In this document: one piece after another, positions 15,559 to 23,311 of the stretch
Layout: every line of letters begins with the position of its first letter
Numbering within the stretch: the first letter of the stretch is position 1
Source of the DNA: an uncultured Lachnospiraceae bacterium
GTDB lineage: Bacteria > Bacillota > Clostridia > Lachnospirales > Lachnospiraceae
Assembly: GCA_910586585.1 (NCBI GenBank)
Contig: CAJUKA010000062.1
Location: 1 to 24,977 of the forward strand
Length of the DNA stretch: 24,977 bases
Direction of reading: 5' to 3'
Program-made: the position numbers and the translations under genes
Notes under the pieces: model-generated
Database searches by the model: none
Told to the model about the DNA's origin: nothing
What the model saw: the letters and a program-made list of their open reading frames with translations, nothing else

Positions 15559-15578
15559 ATTTCACCTCTTTGCAGTGC

Positions 15579-16394
15579 CTAGTGGATTTCCTGCTTCACT
15601 GTTTCCATGTCCTCATCTTTTTTAACCACAACACCGACAAACGGAAGTTTTGACCGCAGTGTATCCGCAGAGATTCCTCCTATTTGCAGTGCATTAATCC
15701 AGTCAATTAATTCTGATGTGCTTGGCTTTTTGCGAATATCCCGAATTGCACGGATATCATAAAATACCTTCATTGCATTTTTCATCAAATTTTCTTCAAC
15801 ATCCGGGTAATGTGTTTTTATGATTTCTTCCATCAATTCTGCATTTGGAAAATCAATATAGTGAAAAATACATCTTCTCAAAAATGCATCTGGAAGCTCT
15901 TTTTCTGCATTCGATGTAATGATAACAATCGGTCTGTGCTTTGCTGTGACAGTACGTTTGGTCTCATGAATATAAAACTCCATCTGATCAAGCTCCCACA
16001 AAAGGTCATTTGGAAATTCAAGATCCGCTTTGTCAATCTCATCAATAAGAAGCACTACCTGCTCATCACTCTCAAATGCCTCGCCCAGCTTTCCAAGCTT
16101 GATGTATTTGGCAATATCATCAACGCCCTCCACACCAAACTGCCCATCATAAAGTCTTTGAATGGTATCATACATATATAACCCGTCCTGTGCTTTTGTT
16201 GTTGACTTAACATTCCATATGATAAGTCTCTTGCCAAGTGAATTGGCTATTGCCTGCGCAAGCATTGTTTTTCCAGTTCCTGGTTCTCCTTTGATCAGCA
16301 GCGGTTTTTTGAGCGCAATTGCAACATTAACGCTTGAAAGAAGCTCCTCACTCGCCACATAATCTTTTGTACTGCTAAATTCCGTATTTGCCAT
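15579..16394 (-). CDS. MoxR-family AAA+ ATPase
   Basis: This 271-residue AAA+ protein has Walker A GEPGTGKT (36-43), Walker B VVLLIDEIDKAD and sensor-1 IITSNAEKELPDAFLRRC with an arginine finger-like RR. This is the compact MoxR form, usually about 270-330 residues. It is expected to remodel a client protein together with the VWA partner encoded immediately downstream. The start at 16394 follows AAAGGAAA. It sits 36 bases after gpsA within the same transcript. Confidence 0.9.
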   Translation of the reverse strand: MANTEFSSTKDYVASEELLSSVNVAIALKKPLLIKGEPGTGKTMLAQAIANSLGKRLIIWNVKSTTKAQDGLYMYDTIQRLYDGQFGVEGVDDIAKYIKLGKLGEAFESDEQVVLLIDEIDKADLEFPNDLLWELDQMEFYIHETKRTVTAKHRPIVIITSNAEKELPDAFLRRCIFHYIDFPNAELMEEIIKTHYPDVEENLMKNAMKVFYDIRAIRDIRKKPSTSELIDWINALQIGGISADTLRSKLPFVGVVVKKDEDMETVKQEIH

Positions 16395-16430
16395 TTTGTA
16401 TTTCCTTTCTATATAAAATATTCGTACTTT

Positions 16431-17447
16431 TTATGCTTCCCATTGCGCATCATGTGCAATCTCTATCTTCTTGTCCCGAATCATTAAATCCTTCACTGCT
16501 GCCGCAGCCGGTTTTCCCTGGAATAAAACCTCATTCACCTGCTCTATAATCGGAAGTTCTACATGGTATTTTTGCGCAAGCTTCATAGCAGCCTTGGCGG
16601 AAAACACGCCTTCAACCACCATATTTACCTCTTTCATCGCCTCTTCCATTGTTTTCCCCTGCCCGATCAAAATCCCAGCGCGTCTGTTTCGGCTGTGCAT
16701 ACTTGCACAAGTAACAATCAAATCTCCAATCCCCGAAAGGCCACAAAATGTTTCAAACTTGCCACCCATTTCCATTCCAAGCCTTGCTATTTCTGTGATA
16801 CCGCGTGTGATTAAAGCCGCCTTGGTATTATCTCCATAACCAAGTCCGTCCGCGATACCAGCGGCGAGCGCAACTACATTTTTGAGTGCCGCTCCAAGCT
16901 CTATCCCCAACACATCCGGACTTGTATACACTCTAAATACATCACTCATAAAAATATTTTGAATATATTCCGCAATCGCTTTTGTCCTTGCTCCCACCAC
17001 GATTGTTGTGGGGATGCCTCTTCCTACCTCTTCAGCATGTGAAGGCCCTGACAACACTGCCACTTCCGCCTGCGGCAATTCCTCCTCGATCACCTGTGAA
17101 AGTGTCATCATGGTAGATTCTTCGATTCCCTTGGCAACATTCACTACAATTTGTCCATCTGCCACACAGGATTTCATATTATGAGCAGTTTCCCTGGTAA
17201 AGGGCGAGGGAACCGCAAGCACCAGAACATCTTTTCCATCTATAGCTTCGGATAATTCTGTTGTAAATACAATGCTGTCGGCAAGTTTGACCCCTGGAAG
17301 TTTGCTTTTGTGTTCATGCTCTTGTTTGAGCATATCAATTTCGTCTTTCAAAGCAGACCATACTGCAATTTCATGTCCATTGTGATGCAGAAGCGCTGAC
17401 AAAGCAATTCCCCAGCTCCCAGCTCCTATAATTCCTATTTTTGCCAT
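16431..17447 (-). CDS. gpsA: Glycerol-3-phosphate dehydrogenase [NAD(P)+]
   Basis: This 338-residue cytosolic enzyme reduces dihydroxyacetone phosphate to sn-glycerol-3-phosphate for phospholipid synthesis. The Rossmann motif GAGSWG is at 8-13, VAKGIE and VLSGPSHAEEV follow, the catalytic lysine lies in GAALKNVVALAAGIADGLG (key residues K and N), and the GLSGIGDLIVTC motif is intact. It sits 23 bases after plsY, whose product uses glycerol-3-phosphate, so consecutive steps are co-transcribed. The start follows AGAGGTG. Confidence 0.96.
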   Translation of the reverse strand: MAKIGIIGAGSWGIALSALLHHNGHEIAVWSALKDEIDMLKQEHEHKSKLPGVKLADSIVFTTELSEAIDGKDVLVLAVPSPFTRETAHNMKSCVADGQIVVNVAKGIEESTMMTLSQVIEEELPQAEVAVLSGPSHAEEVGRGIPTTIVVGARTKAIAEYIQNIFMSDVFRVYTSPDVLGIELGAALKNVVALAAGIADGLGYGDNTKAALITRGITEIARLGMEMGGKFETFCGLSGIGDLIVTCASMHSRNRRAGILIGQGKTMEEAMKEVNMVVEGVFSAKAAMKLAQKYHVELPIIEQVNEVLFQGKPAAAAVKDLMIRDKKIEIAHDAQWEA

Positions 17448-17470
17448 TATTACACCTCTAGCCTTTCTTT

Positions 17471-18118
17471 TTATTTGTCTTCCTTTTTATTCAGATAAGT
17501 CTTTCTTTCTTTTTTGTGAATCAGCCTGTCAATATTTGCCCGATGCCCCCAAAAAGCCAGCAGTGCCAGAAGCGTTGTGACAAGATAAAGTTCATTTAAT
17601 GCAGTCTGATCCATTCCCCATACGCCCATCTGCCCAAAAAGAACCATCTCCGCAATCAATACAAGCTCTGCCACCAAAGAGCCGACAGATACATAGTGTG
17701 TTGTAAAAAAAATCGTGAAAAATATCAGTGCCTGTGGAAGAAGCATATAGGGATGAAAGAAAATCACTAACCCTGCCATACAAGCAATCCCTTTTCCGCC
17801 TTTAAATCCCAAATAAAACGGAAACGTATGTCCCAAAATAGAACCTGCTGCCGCATAGAGGGCAAGCAGATATAAAATATCACCATACTGCTCGCGAAAC
17901 AAAAATCTGACAAGTGTCATAGCAAGTCCTGTCTTCAGAATATCGCCAAGCAACACTATAGCGCCTGCTTTTTTTCCAAGTACGCGGAGAGAATTGGTTG
18001 TCCCTGCATTGCCGCTTCCATATTTTCTAATATCAATCCCTTTGCATTTTCCATAAATATAAGAAGTCTGGAAACATCCAAAGAAATAACCTATCAATAA
18101 ACATACAACCCGAATCAT
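17471..18118 (-). CDS. plsY: Acyl-phosphate:glycerol-3-phosphate acyltransferase
   Basis: This 215-residue integral membrane protein transfers the acyl group from acyl-phosphate to glycerol-3-phosphate, the first step of phosphatidic acid synthesis. The three PlsY loops are visible: GSGNAGTTNSLR, GHTFPFYLGFKGGKG and a late GHRANIDRLI. Around five hydrophobic helices span the protein. The charged tail (KKERKTYLNKKEDK) is cytosolic. It lies between der and gpsA with gaps of 27 and 23 bases. Confidence 0.95.
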   Translation of the reverse strand: MIRVVCLLIGYFFGCFQTSYIYGKCKGIDIRKYGSGNAGTTNSLRVLGKKAGAIVLLGDILKTGLAMTLVRFLFREQYGDILYLLALYAAAGSILGHTFPFYLGFKGGKGIACMAGLVIFFHPYMLLPQALIFFTIFFTTHYVSVGSLVAELVLIAEMVLFGQMGVWGMDQTALNELYLVTTLLALLAFWGHRANIDRLIHKKERKTYLNKKEDK

Positions 18119-18145
18119 CTTTATATCTGTCCTTTCCTACCTTCT

Positions 18146-19480
18146 CTATTCATTGTTTCGTTCTCTGATAATAAATTTCAGCGAAGTTCCCCGGAATCCA
18201 AATGCCTCTCTTATCTTATTCTCTAAATAGCGGGTATATGAAAAATGCATCAATTCTTTGTCATTGACAAAAATAACAAATGTTGGCGGCCTCACACCTA
18301 CCTGTGTCGAATAATAAATCTTAAGTCGTTTCCCCTTGTCAGAGGGTGGCTGCTGCAAAGCTACTGCCTCTGTGACAATTTCATTTACCACTCCTGTTGA
18401 TATGCGCAGCGACTGATTCTGAATTACCATGTCAATCGTCTCAAAAAGCCGGTTTAACCGCTGCCCTGTCACTGCTGAAATAAATACAATCTCTGCATAA
18501 GTCATAAAAGAAAGAATATTTCGAACTTTTTCTGTAAAGCGATAGATGGTTTTGTCATCTTTTTCTATGGCATCCCACTTGTTAACTGCTATGATGATTC
18601 CTTTTCCTCTATCATGAGCAATTCCAGCAATTTTGGCATCTTGTTCTGTGACCCCTTCCACTGCATCAATCACAAGAATCACTACATCTGCACGCTCCAC
18701 TGCACTCACAGTACGAATAATCATAAACCGTTCAAGTTCCTCTTTGACTTTATTTTTTCTGCGAAGTCCTGCCGTGTCAATAAACACATATTCTTTATCG
18801 TGATAAACGATTTCTGTATCAATTGCATCTCTTGTTGTCCCTGCAATGTCTGACACAATCACGCGGTTTTCTCCGGCAATTTTATTGATAATAGAAGATT
18901 TCCCGACATTGGGTTTTCCGACAATCGCCACTCTTGTCCTGTCGTCTTCCTCTTCTGAAAGCGCTTCTTTGTCAAACAAATCCACAACCGCATCAAGCAT
19001 TTCTCCAAGTCCAAGCTTATTGACCGATGAAATCGCATACGGTTCACCAATACCTAGATTATAAAACTCATAGACATCTGCCTCATACTTCGCAAAGCTG
19101 TCTACCTTGTTGACCACAAGAATTACTGGCTTGCGGCTTCTGCGAAGCATATCCGCTACTTTCGCATCGGCATCCACAAGTCCCTGCTTCACATCGACAA
19201 GAAATAAAATTACGTCTGCTGTATCAATTGCAATCTGCGCTTGTTCCCGCATCTGCGACAAAATAATATCCTTGCTGTCTGGCTCAATACCACCTGTGTC
19301 AATCATAGTAAAATTCCAGTCCAGCCAGCTAACATCTGCATAAATACGATCTCTGGTAATTCCCGGCGTATCTTTCACAATAGAAATCTTATCCCCTGCA
19401 AGCGCATTGAACAGTGTTGATTTGCCGACATTTGGCCGTCCTACAATCGCCACTATGGGTTTCTTGCTTCTTTTTTCCAT
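18146..19480 (-). CDS. der: GTPase Der (EngA), ribosome assembly
   Basis: This 444-residue protein has two tandem GTPase domains and a C-terminal KH-like domain, the signature of Der. G1 motifs are GRPNVGKS and GKPNVGKS, G3 motifs are DTGGI and DTAGL, and G4 motifs are NKVD and NKWD. It acts in maturation of the large ribosomal subunit. Length is typical. The start at 19480 follows GGAG. It is 23 bases downstream of the DUF512 gene, a pairing common in Clostridia. Confidence 0.97.
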   Translation of the reverse strand: MEKRSKKPIVAIVGRPNVGKSTLFNALAGDKISIVKDTPGITRDRIYADVSWLDWNFTMIDTGGIEPDSKDIILSQMREQAQIAIDTADVILFLVDVKQGLVDADAKVADMLRRSRKPVILVVNKVDSFAKYEADVYEFYNLGIGEPYAISSVNKLGLGEMLDAVVDLFDKEALSEEEDDRTRVAIVGKPNVGKSSIINKIAGENRVIVSDIAGTTRDAIDTEIVYHDKEYVFIDTAGLRRKNKVKEELERFMIIRTVSAVERADVVILVIDAVEGVTEQDAKIAGIAHDRGKGIIIAVNKWDAIEKDDKTIYRFTEKVRNILSFMTYAEIVFISAVTGQRLNRLFETIDMVIQNQSLRISTGVVNEIVTEAVALQQPPSDKGKRLKIYYSTQVGVRPPTFVIFVNDKELMHFSYTRYLENKIREAFGFRGTSLKFIIRERNNE

Positions 19481-19503
19481 ATCTATTATATCTCCATTTC
19501 CAA

Positions 19504-20829
19504 TTAAAACACAATTGCATCAAGTAAATCCTGCCCGCTTGATTTTACAATATCTATCGGAACTTGTAAAGCCTTTTCAAGTGCCTCAAGCGTCATATCA
19601 TCAAGAAATACCGCTTCTCCACTTTTTAAAACATTCTGGGGAAGCAATAGTTTTTCACCAAGGTCCTGATTTTTTAGTTGTGCTGACAAATCCTGACCTG
19701 TCAGCAGTCCCGAAACGGTTATCATCTCTCCAAAAAAATCATTTCGTATCGCATAGGTGTGAATTTGAAGCTGTGGATATTGCGCCATAACCTGTTTTGC
19801 CATATCTTCTATAAATGGAAAAGCTAGTTTTCCAGTGGCAATCGAAAGCTTCTTTTTTGGAATTTGTACTTTTTTATTTTGATGCAGCGCATCTAATGCT
19901 TCTCCAAACTCTTCTATCAAAAGCCGCAGCATTCCAACTCCATTTTCAAGCTGCAAATATCCATCGTACCGCGCTTCTTCTGGCAGCGTTTCCCCTGCAA
20001 GAATATACCATTCATCACTTGCATGAATAAAATGCAGCCCATATTCCGGATACAGCTTGTCCTGCCACTTATGAATAATCGAAAGCACTTCCTTTGCGTC
20101 CTGCTGTGTAAATGGTTCTAATGGGTACAAACCCTCACGGTATTTTGACAATCCTACTGGAACCACCGACACACTCTCAAGGTTCGGCAGATAATTTGCC
20201 AAATCGCGGATACTTCTTTCCAGTTCGTCACCATCATTGATACCCTTGCACAACACAATCTGTCCATTCATAGTAATCCCAGCATCGGCAAGCCTCCAAG
20301 CTTTTTCGAGCGCTTCCCCCGCAAAACGGTTATTGAGCATTTTGCAGCGAAGTTCAGGATTTGTTGTCTGGAAGGAAACATTTATCGGTGACAAATTGTA
20401 TCGAATAATCCTGTCAATATCCTCGTCTGACAGATTGGTTAGTGTCACATAATTTCCCTGCAAAAAAGAAAGCCGTGTGTCATCATCTTTAAAATAGAGC
20501 GTCTCTCTCATTCCTTTTGGCATTTGGTCTATAAAACAAAAAATACAGTGATTATGGCAAGAACGATACTCATCCATTAAGCCATTCTCAAATACAATCC
20601 CCAAATCTTCATCATATTCTTTCTCTATTTCCAGCAGCCATTCCTCACCAGACGGTTTTCTGATTAATACTTCGATATATTCTTCTTGTGTATAATACTG
20701 ATAATCAAATATATCCTTTATTTCATTTCCATTGATTGCAGCAATTGCATCACCTGCTTCCATTCCAAGTTCCTCTGCAATGCTGCCAGGTATCACGCTT
20801 CCCACAATGTGTAAGTGTTCTTTTTTCAT
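19504..20829 (-). CDS. DUF512 family radical SAM protein with PDZ-like domain
   Basis: This 441-residue protein has an N-terminal PDZ-like region (ivGSVIPGSIAEELGMEAGD, about 5-60), then a radical SAM cluster motif CHNHCIFCFIDQ (Cys-x3-Cys-x2-Cys), and a C-terminal DUF512 domain. The VPVGLSKYREG motif and the GKLAFPF segment are typical. The reaction is unknown. It is widely conserved in anaerobic Firmicutes next to der. The start at 20829 is chosen because family similarity begins at MKKEHLHIVG and AAGGAAC lies upstream; the frame remains open to 20874 without a better site. It heads the transcript that runs through der, plsY, gpsA, moxR and vwa. Confidence 0.9.
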   Translation of the reverse strand: MKKEHLHIVGSVIPGSIAEELGMEAGDAIAAINGNEIKDIFDYQYYTQEEYIEVLIRKPSGEEWLLEIEKEYDEDLGIVFENGLMDEYRSCHNHCIFCFIDQMPKGMRETLYFKDDDTRLSFLQGNYVTLTNLSDEDIDRIIRYNLSPINVSFQTTNPELRCKMLNNRFAGEALEKAWRLADAGITMNGQIVLCKGINDGDELERSIRDLANYLPNLESVSVVPVGLSKYREGLYPLEPFTQQDAKEVLSIIHKWQDKLYPEYGLHFIHASDEWYILAGETLPEEARYDGYLQLENGVGMLRLLIEEFGEALDALHQNKKVQIPKKKLSIATGKLAFPFIEDMAKQVMAQYPQLQIHTYAIRNDFFGEMITVSGLLTGQDLSAQLKNQDLGEKLLLPQNVLKSGEAVFLDDMTLEALEKALQVPIDIVKSSGQDLLDAIVF

Positions 20830-20927
20830 AATCAATTTGTTCCTTTTTACAATACAAGCGTTGTTGCTGTCCACTCTGTTCCATTAACCAAGCATTTACT
20901 ACTATTATTTAATATACTAGAAATTTC

Positions 20928-20956
20928 TTGACGTGTCACTACTAGAATGTTATAAA
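20928..20956 (+). promoter_or_regulatory. Sigma-A promoter of prs
   Basis: TTGACG (20928-20933) and TATAAA (20951-20956) are separated by exactly 17 bases and lie about 30 bases upstream of the prs start region. A 10-bp palindrome AGAAATTTCT partly overlaps the -35. Confidence 0.8.
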
Positions 20957-20975
20957 ATATTAAATAGGAGTACAT

Positions 20976-21011
20976 ATGAAAGGAATCAATGCACATGACT
21001 TATTCAAATGA
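20976..21011 (+). CDS. Possible 11-codon leader ORF overlapping the prs start
   Basis: An ATG at 20976 sits at ideal spacing after AGGAG and encodes MKGINAHDLFK before a TGA at 21009-21011. It overlaps the beginning of prs in another frame. Because its ribosome binding site is stronger than that of prs, it may control prs translation, or it may only be a fortuitous start. No homologue is recognised. Confidence 0.3.
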   Translation: MKGINAHDLFK

Positions 21012-22185
21012 TTTAAAAAATGCTATGCCCGTAGCTCCATTAAAGTTATTGGTTTTAAACAGTGCCACAGAACTTGGCAGCAAGGTAAATAACTATCTTG
21101 TTGGTTTTCGCAATAATGTAAACAATGTATATCATAACGATCCTGCTTTTCAGGGATATGTAGAAAAAGATTATCTCTTCAAATTTTCTGTTCCCCGATT
21201 CAACAGCGGCGAGGGAAAAGCTGTTCTTGAAGAAACAGTACGCGGAAAGGATTTATTTATTCTGACAGATGTATGCAACCACAGTCTCACCTATACAATG
21301 AATGGTTATACAAACCATATGTCTCCTGATGATCACTATCAGGATTTGAAGCGTGTTATTGCCGCAACAAATGGAAAAGCACACCGCATCAATGTTATTA
21401 TGCCATTTTTGTATGAAGGCAGACAGCACAGACGAACGGGGCGTGAATCCCTTGACTGTGCATATGCATTTGAAGAACTTACAAAGATGGGTGTGGAAAA
21501 CTTTATTACCTTTGATGCGCACGATCCCAGAATCCAAAACGCTGCTCCTTTAAGCGGTTTTGATAACTTTACTGCACATTATCAGTTTACAAGAGCACTT
21601 TTGCACGCTGAAAGTGATTTGGTTATTGACAAAGATCATATTATTGTTATTTCACCAGATGAAGGTGCACTTGACAGAGCAATTTATTTTTCAAGTGTTA
21701 TTGGCGCCGATACTGGTATGTTCTATAAACGGCGTGACTATTCTACCATCATCAATGGAAAGAATCCTATTGTCGCCCATGAATTTCTTGGAAATAATAT
21801 TGAAGGAAAAGATATTATTATTATTGATGATATGATTTCTTCCGGTGATAGTATGATTGACACTTCAAGACAACTCAAAGCGATGAAAGCCAAGCGCGTA
21901 TTTATCTGCACAACGTTTGGTCTGTTTACCAATGGTCTTGATGCTTTTGACCAGGCTTATGAAGAAGGCGTTTTTGACAGGGTTATCACGACAAACTTAA
22001 ATTATCGTCCGCCTGAACTGCTCACAAAACCATATTATCTGGAAGCAGATATGAGTAAATTCCTTGCTTCTATTATTGATTTTTTAAATCATGATCTGTC
22101 TATGGAACATGTGATAACACCGACTGAACGAATCCAGCGTATCATTGAACTCTATGCAGAAGATCATGAACTCTTTTCTGTCTGA
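20989..22185 (+). CDS. prs: Ribose-phosphate pyrophosphokinase (PRPP synthetase)
   Basis: This 398-residue cytosolic enzyme makes PRPP from ribose-5-phosphate and ATP for nucleotide, histidine and tryptophan synthesis. The PRPP-binding loop IIIIDDMISSGDSMIDT is clear, with the PFLYEGRQHRR segment and TFDAHDPRIQN upstream. It is longer than the classical 310-330-residue enzyme and belongs to the larger variant I associate with Clostridia. The start is ambiguous: ATG at 20989 has AAAGGA 4 bases upstream, and ATG at 20995 has it 10 bases upstream. It is the only clear plus-strand gene here, divergent from the DUF512 operon, with its own promoter and terminator. Confidence 0.93.
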   Translation: MHMTYSNDLKNAMPVAPLKLLVLNSATELGSKVNNYLVGFRNNVNNVYHNDPAFQGYVEKDYLFKFSVPRFNSGEGKAVLEETVRGKDLFILTDVCNHSLTYTMNGYTNHMSPDDHYQDLKRVIAATNGKAHRINVIMPFLYEGRQHRRTGRESLDCAYAFEELTKMGVENFITFDAHDPRIQNAAPLSGFDNFTAHYQFTRALLHAESDLVIDKDHIIVISPDEGALDRAIYFSSVIGADTGMFYKRRDYSTIINGKNPIVAHEFLGNNIEGKDIIIIDDMISSGDSMIDTSRQLKAMKAKRVFICTTFGLFTNGLDAFDQAYEEGVFDRVITTNLNYRPPELLTKPYYLEADMSKFLASIIDFLNHDLSMEHVITPTERIQRIIELYAEDHELFSV

Positions 22186-22232
22186 TTCAAACCATAAGAA
22201 GGACCAAAGTTTAGTACAAACAAAACGGAAAG

Positions 22233-22281
22233 AAAAAACAGCGGAAAGGCACATGATAGGGTGTGCAAATCTGCTGTTTTT
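22233..22281 (+). terminator. Rho-independent terminator of prs
   Basis: AAAAAACAGC (22233-22242) pairs with GCTGTTTTT (22273-22281), enclosing a second GCACA/TGTGC stem, and ends in a T-run. The A-run on the other side could make it bidirectional. From here to 22398 I see no gene. Confidence 0.75.
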
Positions 22282-22398
22282 CATTCTTAATATTATCCGA
22301 AATCCCGTGACTTGAAAATGCACCCTTTCTCATAAATCGCAATATCCAAATTATACTTCTATTAAGACCTTATCCTAAAAGATAAATTTCAGCATAAC

Positions 22399-22849
22399 CT
22401 ACTGCTCAATAATCCCTGCACTACTCAACACAATAAATTTAGATGAGTAATACCTTTCATCCATTTTAACTTTCAACAGATTATAGAACTGCTCGTTATG
22501 TGTAGAAACAATGAAATACAAATTAATCTCTTTATTTATCCCCTCTATTTTTAAGGAATTTTGCAACCCTTCTCCAAAATTGAACCACATTTCTTTTATA
22601 ATAGAAAAATCAAATTCCTTTTGTAAAACAAACATAAAATGCCTTCTATATGGTCTAAATCAATATGGGTCAGCACAACTAAATCAATTATATTTTTTCT
22701 TTCTTCATTTCCTCAATATACATGCATAATTGACAATAACACAGCTTGCCACATCCACTATCAATCAGTATATTATATGTTTTTTCTTCCCCATATGAAA
22801 TAATTATACTGTCTCTATTGAGCGCTTTTAAAAATTTTATCTTAAGCAT
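22399..22849 (-). pseudogene. Decayed metallo-beta-lactamase-fold hydrolase
   Basis: Read from an ATG at 22849 the minus strand opens MLKIKFLKALNRDSIIIS and continues to NILIDSGCGK, typical of ComEC-like MBL-fold proteins (DGG replaced by DSG). A later stretch in another frame gives IDLVVLTHIDLDHIEGI, containing the metal-binding HxDxDH motif. A third segment (FDFSIIKEMWFNFGEGLQ) resumes in yet another register and runs to a stop at 22399. At least two frameshifts and loss of most of the C-terminal region make this a remnant. No strong ribosome binding site precedes the start. It lies next to other debris and the acquired region. Confidence 0.65.
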
Positions 22850-22885
22850 TATTTCTTATCAATACTCTTTAGATTATAGATTTAT

Positions 22886-23040
22886 TTACTCTGACAACTC
22901 ATTTTCTATCTCTTCAATTGTCGGCAAGCTACTCTTAAACTCATCCCTAGAAAAAGCGCGGGGCAGGGGGAGGTTTGTCGTTTCTCTTTCCCCATACAGT
23001 GCGCTTTTTGTCTTTTTTGCCAGAATATCCCTTCTTTTTG
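22886..23040 (-). pseudogene. Unidentified C-terminal protein fragment
   Basis: A minus-strand frame without a start codon ends in a protein-like C-terminus (SSLPTIEEIENELSE, stop at 22888-22886). Its last 20 codons are AT-rich like the chromosome, while the part before them (ETTNLPLPRAF) is C-rich. It may be the stump of a gene whose 5' part was replaced when the GC-rich region arrived. I do not recognise the family, and it could be noncoding. Confidence 0.3.
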
Positions 23041-23055
23041 CCGAAAAAGGGCAGA

Positions 23056-23095
23056 CAAAAACAGGGCGCAGATGATTGTTGCATCATCTGCGCCC
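23056..23095 (-). terminator. Strong terminator downstream of the SLH gene
   Basis: GGGCGCAGATGAT (23064-23076) and ATCATCTGCGCCC (23083-23095) form a perfect 13-bp stem with a 6-base loop, followed on the minus strand by TGTTTTTG. It lies about 215 bases after the SLH gene stop. Confidence 0.8.
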
Positions 23096-23125
23096 TGAAC
23101 GTATCGGTTATTCTGTTATTCAAGC

Positions 23126-23203
23126 CTCTGCCCCATAAGGGCAGAGATAGATCAAAAGGGACGTTTACGCATAGACGGCCTCCATAAAATTAACCGCTAT
23201 GCG
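23126..23203. other. Cluster of two further inverted repeats in a gene-free stretch
   Basis: CTCTGCCC-CATAA-GGGCAGAG (23126-23146) is a perfect 8-bp hairpin. CGCATAG-A-CGG pairs with CCG-CTATGCG at 23168-23203 with one bulged base. Together with the terminator at 23056-23095 these give three hairpins within 150 bases, between chromosomal debris and the GC-rich gene. No gene is convincing from 23100 to 23311. Confidence 0.5.
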
Positions 23204-23311
23204 ACAAAGAAGGATTGGGTCAGCCGGGATTGCGGCACCTAATTACCTCTGGGCGGTATTCGGTTGTATCGCTTCAGGAATCTCCAAGGCTGATGCCGCT
23301 CCTTTCCCGTC

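Noticed and set aside
22746..23187. Plus-strand ORFs of 109 and 70 codons across the junction
   Set aside because: They cross strong hairpins and are antisense to the recognisable MBL remnant and the fragment; no protein family features.
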